Both the position numbers and the translations under genes were made by a program. Below are positions 26,398-37,974 of a DNA stretch of 64,000 bases, one piece after another (position 1 is the first letter of the stretch; every line of letters begins with the position of its first letter). The notes under the pieces were generated by a model. The model was given only the letters and a program-made list of their open reading frames with translations, was not told the DNA's origin and made no database searches. The stretch covers positions 33,420,226 to 33,484,225 of the forward strand of contig NC_134276.1 in assembly GCF_949628215.1 (NCBI RefSeq), given 5' to 3'. Origin of the DNA: Phalacrocorax aristotelis (taxonomy: Eukaryota; Chordata; Aves; Suliformes; Phalacrocoracidae).

Positions 26398-29300
26398 GTA
26401 CCAAGAAGCACAATTTTGCAAGCCTACCAGAAACAACAGTCCCTCTACAAAGTTCAAATGTCACTCTCCTCCTAAAAGACTGCGTAAGTGAAAACTGATT
26501 ATCACCTAATTGACATTAATGGGGCAGAATTTAGAGAATTAAGAGCTGGATCATCTTAGGAAAGACTAATGGAGCTAAATATCGCATGTAAAACTTAGCT
26601 AAACATTTACCGAAGGGAACATAACAATCTACAGTCTATGAAGGAAATATTTACTGAAGAAATAAGAGGATTGGCTCATGCAGATAGATATACAGAAATA
26701 GTAAGACGAGCTCTGTGGAAGACAGGCTCTCCCTTTTCAGCATGAACTGATATTTCAATATTTGTTTTAATTTGCAATGGCACTTCTTGAGTTTTATATG
26801 GTTTATTTCAGATTGCTCTTAATATTCAAAACAGGAAATGAGGAGTTGTTCCGAAAGATGGATTGAAACGCGTCATCCTCAAGATGTTGAAACTAGCCGT
26901 CAGCTTGGTCTGAATATTTACCCTTTCTCCTACAAGAACATCTTAGCTCGAGTGGTCTGATTTCCCTGTTTTGCAATGCCTGCATTTTCTGACAGACTTT
27001 TATGTTAAATAGTAATATAAACTCATGAAGAGAAGTCAGATGAATTTCATACTTCCTGGGCAATGTATATTCAGTCAGTCTCTTCATAAGAAGCCATTCT
27101 TAAAGGAAATTACAGAAATGCAGTTGTACACTGGACAAGACTCTAAAACGCAAACCATGTTGCTCTGATGGAGACATGTACTAGATAAGGAGCACGTGCA
27201 AAGTTACCTTTAACTTTCCCAGTCTTGTGAAAAAGCAAAAAATTGCTACTGACTTACAGCCCCTAAAATATCAAGTAAATGCAGGGCTGCTCAGTCTATT
27301 TTCCTCAAAATATCTCACTATTGTGGGGTAATATTTTTATCACAATGTCATTTATGCCAGCACCAGATAGGCTGAAGAAATGCTACAATATAAACATCAC
27401 TATCAAGTCTACATCCGTGTTCCTGCCATTGCTAGCATGGAGTTATGTGAGCGGGGATGTTTCAGTGCTGGGGGAACTTGAGGATCAAAGTTGCAGGGTA
27501 ATTGAGGGAACTGAGGAAGATCTAAGCATCAAGTATAGCAACAAACATCTGCAAGCCTAAAGGAGCCTCCCTAATGAGCTTCTTGCTCTGCTCACCTTTC
27601 ATGTTCTGAAAGCTTTTTATGGGGATGATATACAGAAGAAAGCAGCGAGTCAAAATAAAATTGTCTGCATAACCCTGTTTTATTTAATACTAATTTTACA
27701 AAGCACTTACTAAAAGCACCTATTAAAACCAACCAAAAGGGTTGGAGCCACCTGTCACAACCTTGTTTTTACAACTGAGTTTTTTGTGATTCATTCTTGT
27801 GCAAGAAGATCAAGCTTACAGCTTTCAAACAAATAAAACCAAAGCGGAACAGAAATGTATGCAAGGTATGCTTGAATATTCCTTTAGGATAGAGCTCAGT
27901 GCCTCAAAGAGAAATGCTAAGATATTTATTTCAGATAGGCAGGGCTTTCTACAGTCATCTTTGATAAAATCACTTTGAACTGAAACAACTGATCAGAACT
28001 ATGAATTGCTGCCCAAAGTATTGCATCACATGAGAAAAAGCGAAGTCATACATCTTGAAATGCAAACATTGCTTTCAGCCTCCTTATAAAATGCTTGTTT
28101 GGTTTTATTGGAGGTACACCCCGCATTTTCATGTTGCGACTTATTTATTTCAAATGTTTAGGCCTTCATTACGTGTAGAAGAGGCAACACCAGAAAAACA
28201 AATAGAGTAGCTGTGAATTATATTTGCACAAGAAGAGAGGAAATAATCCTTCAGAGAAAATTAATTGTGAAAATGAACTCTTATAGTTTAGTCACATATT
28301 GATTTTTGTCCCAGATCTCTTTTCCACTGCAGGAATCAAATGGAAATCCATGCCATGCCCTTGCTCCCATGACTGTCAGAATGCAGGTTGCCCTGGAGAC
28401 ATGATGTTACATTCGCAGAAAGGGAAGAGAGAGACCTCAGCCCTGCTCTCCTCCGGGGACTGTGCTCCCAAAATTCTTCTGTGGGCCTCCTTTGACCCCC
28501 GAGAGCTCACACACAGAGCGAGCCAGCCAACTATTTGTAACATGAGATGCTACTGTAAATTAAACACTTACTAATGAAAGATCAGAGGGATCACTTTAAA
28601 AAGCTAGCATCCTATTTCTCTGCATGCCTTTGGGAAATACATAATCATGCTTTTGAGCAGTACAGCCACAGGCACTGTATATTTCAAGCAAGCAGAGCAG
28701 CAAAATCTCTTAGTCTTGTAAACGGTGTGACACTGGATAGCAATTAGTAACAGCCTGGATGTAAGAATATACCCGATTAGGACAGTTTTTAAATCTGCGT
28801 ACATTTCTATCTGAATCATTCACCTGGAAACACTGGATAGTGTCTGCTGGAAATGGAAAGTAGAACAGGTCAGACTTACAGGCAGAGCTTGCTACCAGTC
28901 TTTGGAGGTATGCAAATCCCTCAGCAGGTCAATACATTATTTCCTCTATCACATACAGGATTTACTGCTCCCACCAGTGCACTGTCCTGTTACATTGTTG
29001 CACAAGAGGCTGGAGTTCAGGGACGACTTTGGCACTCGGAGAACAAAAGCCTCGCACACATGATATCAAGGCGAGTGCACACGCACACCCCCTCTGAGCC
29101 TCGGGACAAATGAGTGCAGCTCATCTCCCTCTTTGCATCACCCAGCAGCAAAATGAGCATGGAGTGGAAACGAGGTCACAGCAATGAGGGAATCCAGGAA
29201 TACTGAATTCTTTGCTGTGTAGGCTGGAAATTGGGAGCTTTTGTGGAAACCTGTAAAATGGGAAGCAGTTGGAGGATGCTGATAAATATCCTGTGCTGAG

Positions 29301-29551
29301 GACAAAAAGTTCCAACACCGCTGCTAAAAGGAAAAAAGGCACTTGCATACAAACGCATTCTGCTCTGTGCAGAATGGTGTCTGTTCCCTCCAACACCCTG
29401 TGACTGGATTCACATGGCTTGTAGGGCGATAGTGAGTGGTGCTGGACAGAACGACAGCAGTGCACAAGAGATAAGCATGCGGAAAATAAGACTGGACACA
29501 AAGATGACCACTTCGTAAACTATGCTACTGCTGCGGAAAGGAGACGCTTTC

Positions 29552-29657
29552 TTGTAATTGAATGTTTGTAATTGAATGCTTGTAATTTGGGAGGAATGAT
29601 CTATATATAATTTGTAATTTGGGAGAAATTTGTAATTTGGGAGGAATGATATATATT
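29552..29657. repeat. Local tandem duplication of a TTGTAATT motif
   Basis: TTGTAATT occurs five times in about 90 bp, at 29552, 29566, 29580, 29612 and 29630. The last three copies extend to TTGTAATTTGGGAG, and two of those continue with GAATGAT and a short TA run. The pattern points to recent slippage or local duplication with 14-, 18- and 32-bp steps. A T-run follows directly at about 29656-29670. Confidence 0.75.
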
Positions 29658-29891
29658 TTTTTTTTTTTTCTGTGAGTGCCCAAAGGTTTTCCTGAAGGCC
29701 CAGGCCCACGGCTTCTGATTTTGCTGCCACTCACAAACACAGCCATCAAATGCGGAACTCGGACCAAGCAACTGCCTATGCCCCATCCAGCCAGGTTGTC
29801 AGTAGAAAGAGACTAGCAGTCACTAACCTCTAAAAATTTATGAAAGCCATTTTTCATCTAACCTCCTTAATATTTTTCACCTTTGCCATAC

Positions 29892-29912
29892 CTGTGGCAA
29901 TAAATGCCACAG
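29892..29912. repeat. Small perfect hairpin, 8-bp arms, 5-nt loop
   Basis: CTGTGGCA at 29892-29899 pairs exactly with TGCCACAG at 29905-29912 across the loop ATAAA. It is too short to be a pre-miRNA by itself. It may be part of an old repeat. Function unknown. Confidence 0.6.
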
Positions 29913-31959
29913 TTTGGATAAACATTTCACTAATTATCTCAGACTTTGATCTATGGCTCTGAAGTTGCACACTGCTTCCCCAGGCACTGGAACAAGAAGT
30001 CTGTTTTGGAGCTGCCCTGTGTTACTGGAATAGCAAATAAAGCCTTTCTCAGGCACGTTTTGGTACGCTCCATTCAAATATATAAATGTAAATGAAGAGG
30101 CCCATATTCAGAATTTACAGTAGCAATAAATGCTAATTGCACAGTAATAGCTATCAAAAACAATGTTCAGTGTGATCATGTCTTGTGCTCGCCTCAGGGC
30201 ATGCCACAATCATAATTAATGTTATTTAATAACAGTAATAGGGCAAATGCAGCTTATGAATTCATGGGCAAGATTAATAAATGGGATCTGATCCTTGGGT
30301 AGGTACAGCTGAACTATTTATGAAGCATTTTAAGAGCTTCTCTAGAGGTGGTGAATCAGGGCTGATCTGCTTGGCTCCTTTAGTGAGCAACAGGAATTAA
30401 AAGTAAATAGAGATGTGAAATAGCCTTGTCTCCTTTTTATCATGCCCTTCCTCTAAACTTTACTTTTTAGTGCCAGAATTAAAATGCCTTTGTAGCAACG
30501 ATTTTTGAAAAAAACTTTGTATGATACAGAACCTAACCTATTTGGGAACTGAAATTATTATTATTTTCTTATTGGCCATGGAGTTCTCCACCTCGGTAAT
30601 CATGTACAAAAGGCAGCTTCCTGTCTTGACAGGTTTACAGTCTAGGTAATTACCTGTAAAAGAAATAACGAACAATGATTGCGGTAATGATTTCTCTTCT
30701 AAAAGGTAAAGCCTTTGGTGTTTCTGCTCATTCTGACATGCTCTCCAGCTTGCACAGTCCTACTGTGACCTGAAAATAGTATTTTTCTAAACAGAAAGTC
30801 TGCTGTCATTCTTGAGCAGGTATGAACAAGCCCGGGCTTACTAACAGTGTTATGTTACTGTGACGTAATATACTATTGAGCATTTGAACTGTGCTAAGTA
30901 GTGCGGCTTCAAGGTCTTACTACTTACTGCAAAGTTAAATGCTTTAGTTTAAAACCACCTTTGAGGTGAGAGGGGCCAACAGCAGGCACATGGGCACCTA
31001 TGATGCTTCAGCTGTCAAGCAGTACCTTGCAAAACCGACTAACTCAGCTGCTTTTGACGGCATGCTCTTAATCCACAAGGGAAGAGGGTTAAGCGAAGGG
31101 CACTGACAGACAAGCTTTGGCTCAGCTTCAGGTGCAGGGACTGAAGACTACGTGGTGCTACTGCCCCCACAGTACAAACAGCAGAAAGAAAGACACATCA
31201 ATGCGACTTCAGTCGGTGCTCGTGAAGTGGTTCACACTTAAATGCCAGGGCAAAGGGACAGAATTAAAAGGTAAGATAAGGCAACAACATAAGCCTGTCA
31301 GTGTCCATATAATTATATTATCCTATATTTGGCATAACTCAAATACACAGACATGCATATACGTATACATACCATACACACTATTAGCTACTGTGCAGTA
31401 ACACGCTTGGCAGCGTGAAGTTGAGGAGTGTGAGTGTTGCCCCTGTTGGAACCTGAAGCACCAGTTTGAACCCAGCTGCAAACATCCCACAGTGAAGTTA
31501 CAAAAGAAAATGAGAATGATGAAAGCAACGGCACGGTTTTTTATAGGTAAGCGAAAATGGATTGTCAAGGGCTGCAGTGCTACAGCAGAAGAAAAATCAT
31601 ATTTCTAAAGAAGTCAGAGAGTTGGGAGAAGTGTTTTTTTTGGTAGATGGTTACAGTCAGAGGGTAACGCACTCAGAACCAGGCTCTTCTCTGAGAAATA
31701 CCATTCACAGGTAAAAGAAAGTTTTTAATAAGTCTGTTCGCCCAGAGGACAAGGAAAGTACTAATTTGGTCAGCTCTGAATCACAGCTCGACAAAATGAA
31801 AAATAGATCACTCTTCAAGCAGAGATACCAGAATAACTTGGCAGGTGGTTATATAGCCAAAAGTAGCAGTGTATGCCGTACAGTGCTTTGCAAAATGCGT
31901 GGTTTGAAAATCGGTGAGGACAGTGCAGCAAGGGATGGAAGTGCAGCGTGAGCAAGCAC

Positions 31960-31972
31960 TGACCTCTAGTGG
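31960..31972 (-). promoter_or_regulatory. CTCF-like motif downstream of LACC1
   Basis: TGACCTCTAGTGG matches the reverse-complement CTCF core YGCCMYCTRSYGG at 12 of 13 positions. It lies about 1.1 kb beyond the LACC1 stop codon. Motif match only; occupancy is unknown. Confidence 0.35.
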
Positions 31973-33092
31973 ACATACAAGCCTAGAATTGGCAAAGATA
32001 GTTGAATTCAAAATAGAAACGTCATGTGGACAGTTATCCCAAGGCTTGTGCTTGGCAACTCTGCAAGCTACAGTCAGCATAGTTTTAGACTTGACTGTTG
32101 GACAGAACTATTAGGTAGCTCTCACTGTCTGTGTGTCAGGAACTGTCATGTTTATTGCAATGTCTAGAGGCAAATTTTATATGGCCAAAAGAAAACTGCA
32201 CACTTAGAATTTGCTTAACAAGACAGGTAAGTCAACTATCAGTCAGTAAAATTAACTTATGGTAGATTAACTGAGGCTAAATTCACTCCCCTTTTTAAAT
32301 ATTTATTAAATAACTGGCCACTGTTGAGACTGTCTCAATGGACGTTAGCAGAGCACCAATAGTTTAAAGAAAAAAATCCTAAGGAAATATGTCATATCAT
32401 ATTAAGAGTACTAGTCCTACTTTTTCTAAAATAAAAAATACAGAATAGTGACAGTTCATAGATTTTCAATGTCTGCACCAAAGGAGCTTGCTTGCGTCTC
32501 ACTTTCAAGTTATTTTCCATAGGACAAGTCCTGTAAGTGTTTTGAAGGTCTTCTTTAGACTAATCTAGAGAAGAAAAACAATCCTAGGCACATGATTCCG
32601 TAAGGCTAACCTTCAGCTGAAACTACCGAAGTTGAGTGTTCTCAAACAGTTAACGTGCAATACAGGCTTCCCTTCCTATATCAGCAATGTCATACTTGAC
32701 TTCATTCAGAAGTCTCATCCAGAAGCTAATGAACACTTTGGGGTTTTGTGCTTTCACCACCTTAAGACAGCGAGGTTTTGGGATATATCTGGTCAAGAAG
32801 GCAAGACAACAGGAGCTTGAATCTGGTCTTGCAGAAGGGCTTTGTCACTGGTGTGGGTTGTCCTTGTTTGCTTTAGACCCTGTCTCACACCAGAATTACT
32901 GGCCCCACACCCTACACATTTCTTCTTGCCTCAGAACGGCAGGGAAGGGAAGAAGCAAGAGAATCTCAAGACCTGTGAATTCCCTATTGCAAGTCTGTGA
33001 AAGGAAGGAGGAAGAACTATGAGGAGAGCAGGATGCCAGGAAATACACCAGACTTGTTGTCTGAATACTATTCAAGAGTAAAAGACACTATC

Positions 33093-33267
33093 TCAGTCTT
33101 TGATTGATATGAAGCCAATCTGTGTCCCGAAGTTAGTGCCATCACGAAAGTGAGAGTAAAATTTATCAGGGTGGCATGCAGTACAGAAAGTGATATTTTG
33201 GTTCTGGTCTGTGACAGAATCATCTTGGATGTTCTCAGGAAGAATCCCACCGCTCTCAAGAAGAATC
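33093..33267 (-). CDS. LACC1: LACC1 coding exon 5 (terminal)
   Basis: This exon encodes the end of residue 381 through 438 and the TGA stop. The acceptor is TTCTTTAAG. It contains CTACHPDKF and ends [10 protein letters not shown]. Compared with the human sequence as I recall it, there are a few extra residues after NIQD (DSVT at 397-400), in a loop before the conserved cysteine pair. Confidence 0.95.
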
Positions 33268-36200
33268 CTTAAAGAAAGAAAGAGAAACAGAAAATAATAT
33301 CTTTTTTGTACATCCTTATATTCCTTAATCATTCAGACAGCACCTCAAGTACCAGCTGCGCAAACTGTGCCAATATTGTATTTGGGACTTCTACCTGCTT
33401 TTGGGGTTTGTTTTTTTTTTTTTCCAGTATTAGGCTAAAATGATTGCTTTTCTGCAACCAATCAAACCACATTTAGTTTGAACATTTGTCTGTAATCCAC
33501 AAACTAAAAGTATAACAGTAAAATTATAAAAGGTGTAACAGTTTCAATTATTATTGAAACCCAGCAAAGGTGAGCAGATAACGTTCATTCAAAGGCATAA
33601 TTTGTTGATCTGCAAAGTACTAGAGAATACTTTAAGATGGTGAGGACCCTCACCATAATAATGTTGGATAATAAAATATCAATATAGTTATTGATAACTA
33701 ATGTGGAAATAGCCTTTTGATTTTTTGTGCTGAGTTTACTCAATACAAAAAACAAAGTGTACGCCATAGAAATGCACTCAGTAGGCTTACCGTGTTGCTC
33801 TCCTAATATCAATATAAGGAGTTGCAGAGTCAAATAGTCTCACACACTTTGGATCAATTCTGTGAAATTCTTCAGCTGATCCGTGAGGAAGTTTGTAGCA
33901 GCAAGGACCTACAGATGGGCCCAGCACCACAAGGATATCTTTTATGTTACAGCCATATTCAGATACCATAGCATTTACTGTGGCCATAGAAACTCCTAAC
34001 AATGTGCCTTTCCATCCTGTAAGAAATGAGAGGTTGAAAAAAATTGTATGAATAGTCTTTTTAATTTTATAGTAGCTAAAATACATGCTGTTATTAAAGG
34101 TACAAATGAATAGATATATTTATATCTAAAAATAAATCATTATATCTAATAATAAATAATTGTTTTCAAAAAAAACCCCAACCCAACACAATAACACCTG
34201 CCAGTTTGCTGATATCTTCATTTTGTGGAGATGGAAGCTAGAGAGAAGGGTTTAGATTAGGATTCCAGAATTCCCTCTTCCCAGTGTCCTGGTTTGGGCA
34301 ATCAGAGCATCTGTGCTTGAAACATTTAAGTGGGAATATGACAACAGAAATATGTTACAGTTAGAAGTGTATTTTTATAATATGCTAAAAATGTTTTTAG
34401 TGTTATTTTAGAAAAAATAAAGGCTCAAGCTAGAGGCATTGTTTGGAATAGAGAGAAGAAAGCCAAACTTTGCGCGTCAGCATTGTTGGAACAGATAGAA
34501 GAAAGCCCAGCTTGGAGATCTGATATCTCAGTTGGAGTCCCAGGAAGTCTGCGTTGCACTGGGAGCGCGTCATAATCAAAGGATAGGATATGCTAATAAC
34601 TTCTCTTCTGGTTTTCTACATCCAAAGACTGAGATGACTTTTATTTGTATACATAGCAACATGTGTTCAAGTTAAACTGAACTGAGGTGGGGTTGGACAG
34701 GAAGGAAAGGATTTAGGATTTAGGAAAAGATAATTGGAAGCCTAGCAAGGAATGTGATGCGGGAATGAAGGCCAAAACGTGGGAGATGGAAGGTAGGAGT
34801 TCAGGCTAGAGCCGGGACATATGCTTGGAGAAGGCAGTGGTGTGGGTTGAGGGAACAGTGTGGTGTGCCAGGGACTAGATAACTGAAGAGGCAGGAGAGA
34901 AAGGAGCAACTACACATTTAAATATTTTCCAATAATTAGGTTTGAACACTTACTATGTAAAACTCTTAAAGCTTTCAAGAGAGGATAAAATTATCTCCAT
35001 CCCTTCTCCCCATTAAAAAACACAACATTCCCCTCTCCTCCCAGACAGACATGCCACAATTCTCATTCCTCTCACTTTCTCTAACCTAAGCTTGCTAGGC
35101 ATGGGGCTCGGGGGCACAACAACTTTATTGAAGGAAAGTCAAACTTTTGATCATCTTATGACAACTCACATATTTAAATTTATTTTGGCTTATTTATTGA
35201 ATCCATAAAGAATTTTACGTATTAGGTGGTATTCACAAGTTCTAGGCAGAGGTGAAGCTTCCTACCATATGAAGGAGTGTACAAGCATGAAGGCTGAGGA
35301 GAAACTCTCAGCTGTGCCTTCTCCTTGACCTCATAAATACACACTTTTTTATAAAATTAAACAGCCCCAGCAGGAAAATCTCACCAGAGGATACATATTC
35401 TAGCCTAACAGTTGGAACATCTTCTGAAGTCAGACATAACCCAGGTTGCGCTAACCATCCCTGCTTCAGTTTTATTCTCATTTGGTTTGAGTCAGAAAAA
35501 CATTTCTTCTGATCCAAAATGACTGTTGCAGGCATTGGCTTTATAGCCATTTTTTACACTTGAAGTTAGAGCACAAAAAAAAAAAATTGGTTTTGTCTAC
35601 CAGATCAGAAAAATAAATGTATAAATACACACATAATTATTACAGTTATATAAGAAATAGCTTGGGAAACAAACTATTCTCAAGAATAATCTTGTTTTGG
35701 CAGGATACAAACTTGACAGGTCAGGGTCTGTATTTTTATGTGATCTTGCATTTGTTTATTCTTGCTCCGTGCTCCTTTGCTAATTTGTAATCCTGAATCC
35801 AAAACTCACTTTCCAGTGTTCTCCTAGCTATTTTGACCTCCACGATTCAAAATTCCTACCAGAATGAGCAGCACCGCAGGCTTTTCTGACAGGATCAGCA
35901 AACAGCACAGGTATGCAATCAGCCCCTGGAGCTGCTATCGTAACACCTTTCTGATTCGTAACTATTCCATCATAGCTGTCAGGCTCTGTCTTTCCCATAA
36001 TACACACAGCATTAGCATGATCAATCTGTCAAGACAAAACCAGAACATGGACAGTCATACAGCAGCAAAAGAAACCAGTTCTGACTAATGCAACAATTTT
36101 TCTTTGGCATGAAAGACTCTTTTGCACCAACTGCTTATGCATGGAAATCAGGCACTCCCTTGTTCAAATGCTGTGCAGATGTATCAGTCAAAAGCCACCA

Positions 36201-37971
36201 TTGAAGTGGTGGTGTATTTTTCTTTTAAGAGAAACTGCTCTGATCATTTCTCTGATTATTCTACACTGTGGTAAGTTAGATGTTAGAACATACTTGGAAG
36301 AAACAGTGCTTCTTCTCCAGATAGGGCCAAAGGGCTGATAGTTTGAATGGCTATTCTGACAGATAAACTGCCAGCATAAATGTTTTAATTGTCCTGCTTC
36401 TCACAAGTTCTTGCTAAGAAAGATAAGAATAATGCCTACAGTTTTAGCCAGTGATACACAAAAGACGACCTGATCTGTTTACATAAATCCGTTGTTTGAT
36501 AAGATACCTTGACTCTGTGAAAAGTCTCTGGGTTAAATCCTGCAGCTTTAGCTAGCCTGCGGAGATTTTCTTTAACAACAACTTGTGGGTCCCTCCGCTT
36601 GGAACTGCTGAAGAGATTGCAGGAGCTTAGATTTGGTATGTAGGAGATGCCACCTGTCCTTGTGGTGAAGCCATGTAGGAAGATATCATCTGGCAAGGCA
36701 AAACAGACAACAAACAACTGCTTTTAACACCAGACCAGTCCAGATATAATCAGAGTTGAGATTCAAAGTCTCTTTTATCCTTTCAAAGTCCCCGTCAAAA
36801 ATTTGAAGCAGAATGAAGGCAAAGATCGCTTTAAGTAACTCATGCTCCTTTCAGGCTCTGGATCATTTCAGATATATTTTAAAGGAAAGACTGTTCCAAA
36901 TTTTTGCAGTAGCAAACCTCTCATCTGTCCTGAATCCTCTGAACCATGAGACCCCATAATCACACTGCTGGAGAGACATGCTGCAGTAAACAGGTCATGC
37001 CAGGGCAGGGACACCAGAGACATCAGTCTGATTAACCGGGCATGCGTTAGGCCGCAGACCAGGAGAAACTCCTGTCCTGCCTTTCCAGAAGATAAAGGTA
37101 ACTCTCAAAGTGTGTAATTCCCACACAGAGGGGAGGAGATTTCACTGTCTGCAGTAATGCTGTCACTAAACTTAGGCCCTCTGTCCTCCAATCATGCCCC
37201 AGGCCTGGAGGAGACTTGCCAGTCTTTTGCTGTATCTCTGTTGACACTTCCCCCCTCTCATAGACATGAGATACTATTGCAACATCATATAGAGTTATTT
37301 GTTGCCTGAAGACATTTACAAATTTTACCCATTTTGCAATTACTTTGAAGAAGTATGCTTGGGAACATTCTCTGTAAAATCCATTAGCCAGAATTCTCCT
37401 TACCTGGGATGAGGGAAGATCTGAGGATGGTGAGCTCCCCTTTCAGGCTCGGCAGGCTTTCCAAGTACGTCTGAATCTCGCTTTGGATGAGCGCCACGTC
37501 CTGTGTAGGAAGTGTTTGCTCTGCATTCTGAGGTTCAGCTATCTGTAGGTTTTCACAGTCAGATGCCACCTGTAAATCCTCAAATTCAAACTGGTAGACT
37601 GATGTAAAGAGATGGTCTGTATATACTTTCATTAAGGCTTTTCTTAAGGTAGGGAGAATAACTTTAATGATGCTTAGGTCTTTTTCATCCAGTCTTTGTT
37701 TGATGGTGTACAAAGCAGCAGCTGTAGTCAGAGCACGTACAACCTCCAGCCTTTTCTTCAGACTCTGAAAACCCCTCAGAGCTGGGAGCATGGACTCTTG
37801 TTCACTGTCCCTTTCATTCCCCTGCCTCTGGCGACACATGATATATACAAAAGGAGCAGGGATGGAAGAGCATTTCTCAATCGTTTCTAGCATGTTACGT
37901 AGTAATCCTTGGACGTTGTTCTGCAAGTTGGCTGGTAGGCTGAACAGATCTATCAGTACTGCTTCCACCAT
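33093..37971 (-). CDS. LACC1: LACC1 (FAMIN), laccase-domain purine nucleoside enzyme, five coding exons
   Basis: The coding region is the complement of join(33093..33267, 33791..34016, 35860..36025, 36508..36689, 37404..37971). All introns are GT-AG, phases agree at every junction, and the joined frame gives 438 residues with a TGA stop; the human protein is 430. The start ATG (37971-37969) has A at -3 and G at +4 and lies 3 bases past an acceptor-like TCCTAG, so a 5' UTR exon lies upstream. The N-terminal part (about 1-185) is specific to the animal family. The C-terminal part (about 190-438) is the multicopper polyphenol oxidase (YlmD/YfiH) fold, with HGFTTRTGG at 195-203, GADC ending at Cys287, HSGWKG at 304-309, GPSVGPCC at 338-345 and CHPDKF at 412-417. 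The family His-Cys-His triad (His253, Cys287, His304) is intact. Known role: in macrophages FAMIN has adenosine deaminase, purine nucleoside phosphorylase and related activities supporting purine cycling, oxidative metabolism and inflammatory responses; arginine/citrulline metabolism has also been reported. It is divergent from CCDC122 across a CpG island. Confidence 0.97.
33791..34016 (-). CDS. LACC1: LACC1 coding exon 4
   Basis: This exon encodes residues 306-380 plus two bases. The acceptor is TTCTTACAG and the donor ACG|GTAAGC. It starts GWKGTLLG and contains [11 protein letters not shown], both very conserved in the family. Confidence 0.96.
35860..36025 (-). CDS. LACC1: LACC1 coding exon 3 (active-site exon)
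   Basis: This exon encodes residues 251-305 plus one base. The acceptor is GTCTTGACAG and the donor CTG|GTAGGA. It contains His253, the [11 protein letters not shown] segment, GADC with Cys287, and His304, so all three residues matching the family metal/active-site triad sit in this exon. Because it is short it was not evident as a long open frame; it was found by reading the reverse complement between exons 2 and 4. Val257 aligns with human Ile254. Confidence 0.95.
36508..36689 (-). CDS. LACC1: LACC1 coding exon 2
   Basis: This exon encodes residues 190-250. The acceptor is CCTTGCCAG and the donor AAG|GTATCT. It contains [14 protein letters not shown], the start of the laccase-like domain, and the SSSKRRDP segment. 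An Asp pair (190-191) at the junction is one residue longer than in human. Confidence 0.95.
37404..37971 (-). CDS. LACC1: LACC1 coding exon 1
   Basis: This exon encodes residues 1-189 plus the first base of codon 190. It begins [10 protein letters not shown], matching the mammalian start, and ends SSLIP before donor CAG|GTAAGG. It holds nearly the whole N-terminal animal-specific part, including the conserved ALYTIKQ and [10 protein letters not shown] segments. Confidence 0.96.
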
Positions 37972-37974
37972 ATT

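Larger units (their letters stand above)
20516..33092. other. Intergenic region downstream of LACC1
   Basis: About 12.5 kb without a recognised exon on either strand. Short items noted are a TA-rich run at 21473-21498, a T-run of 16 at 26382-26397, a local duplication at 29552-29657 and a small perfect hairpin at 29892-29912. An AT-rich segment at about 30,100-30,480 has the look of a conserved non-coding element. The right-hand end must contain the LACC1 3' UTR. TTTATT, the minus-strand form of AATAAA, occurs at 32302-32307 and 32151-32156 and gives two candidate poly(A) signals, about 790 and 940 bases past the stop codon. Confidence 0.5.

Noticed and set aside
34286-34920. Possible solo LTR in a LACC1 intron beginning TGTCCTGGTTTGGG, with an AATAAA-like signal inside
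   Set aside because: The opening resembles some avian endogenous-retrovirus LTR ends, but I could not find a matching CA end, flanking target-site duplication or any internal viral sequence. A repeat-library search would decide.
35864-36088. 74-codon plus-strand frame
   Set aside because: It is antisense to LACC1 coding exon 3, which is established by homology and splice phase on the minus strand.
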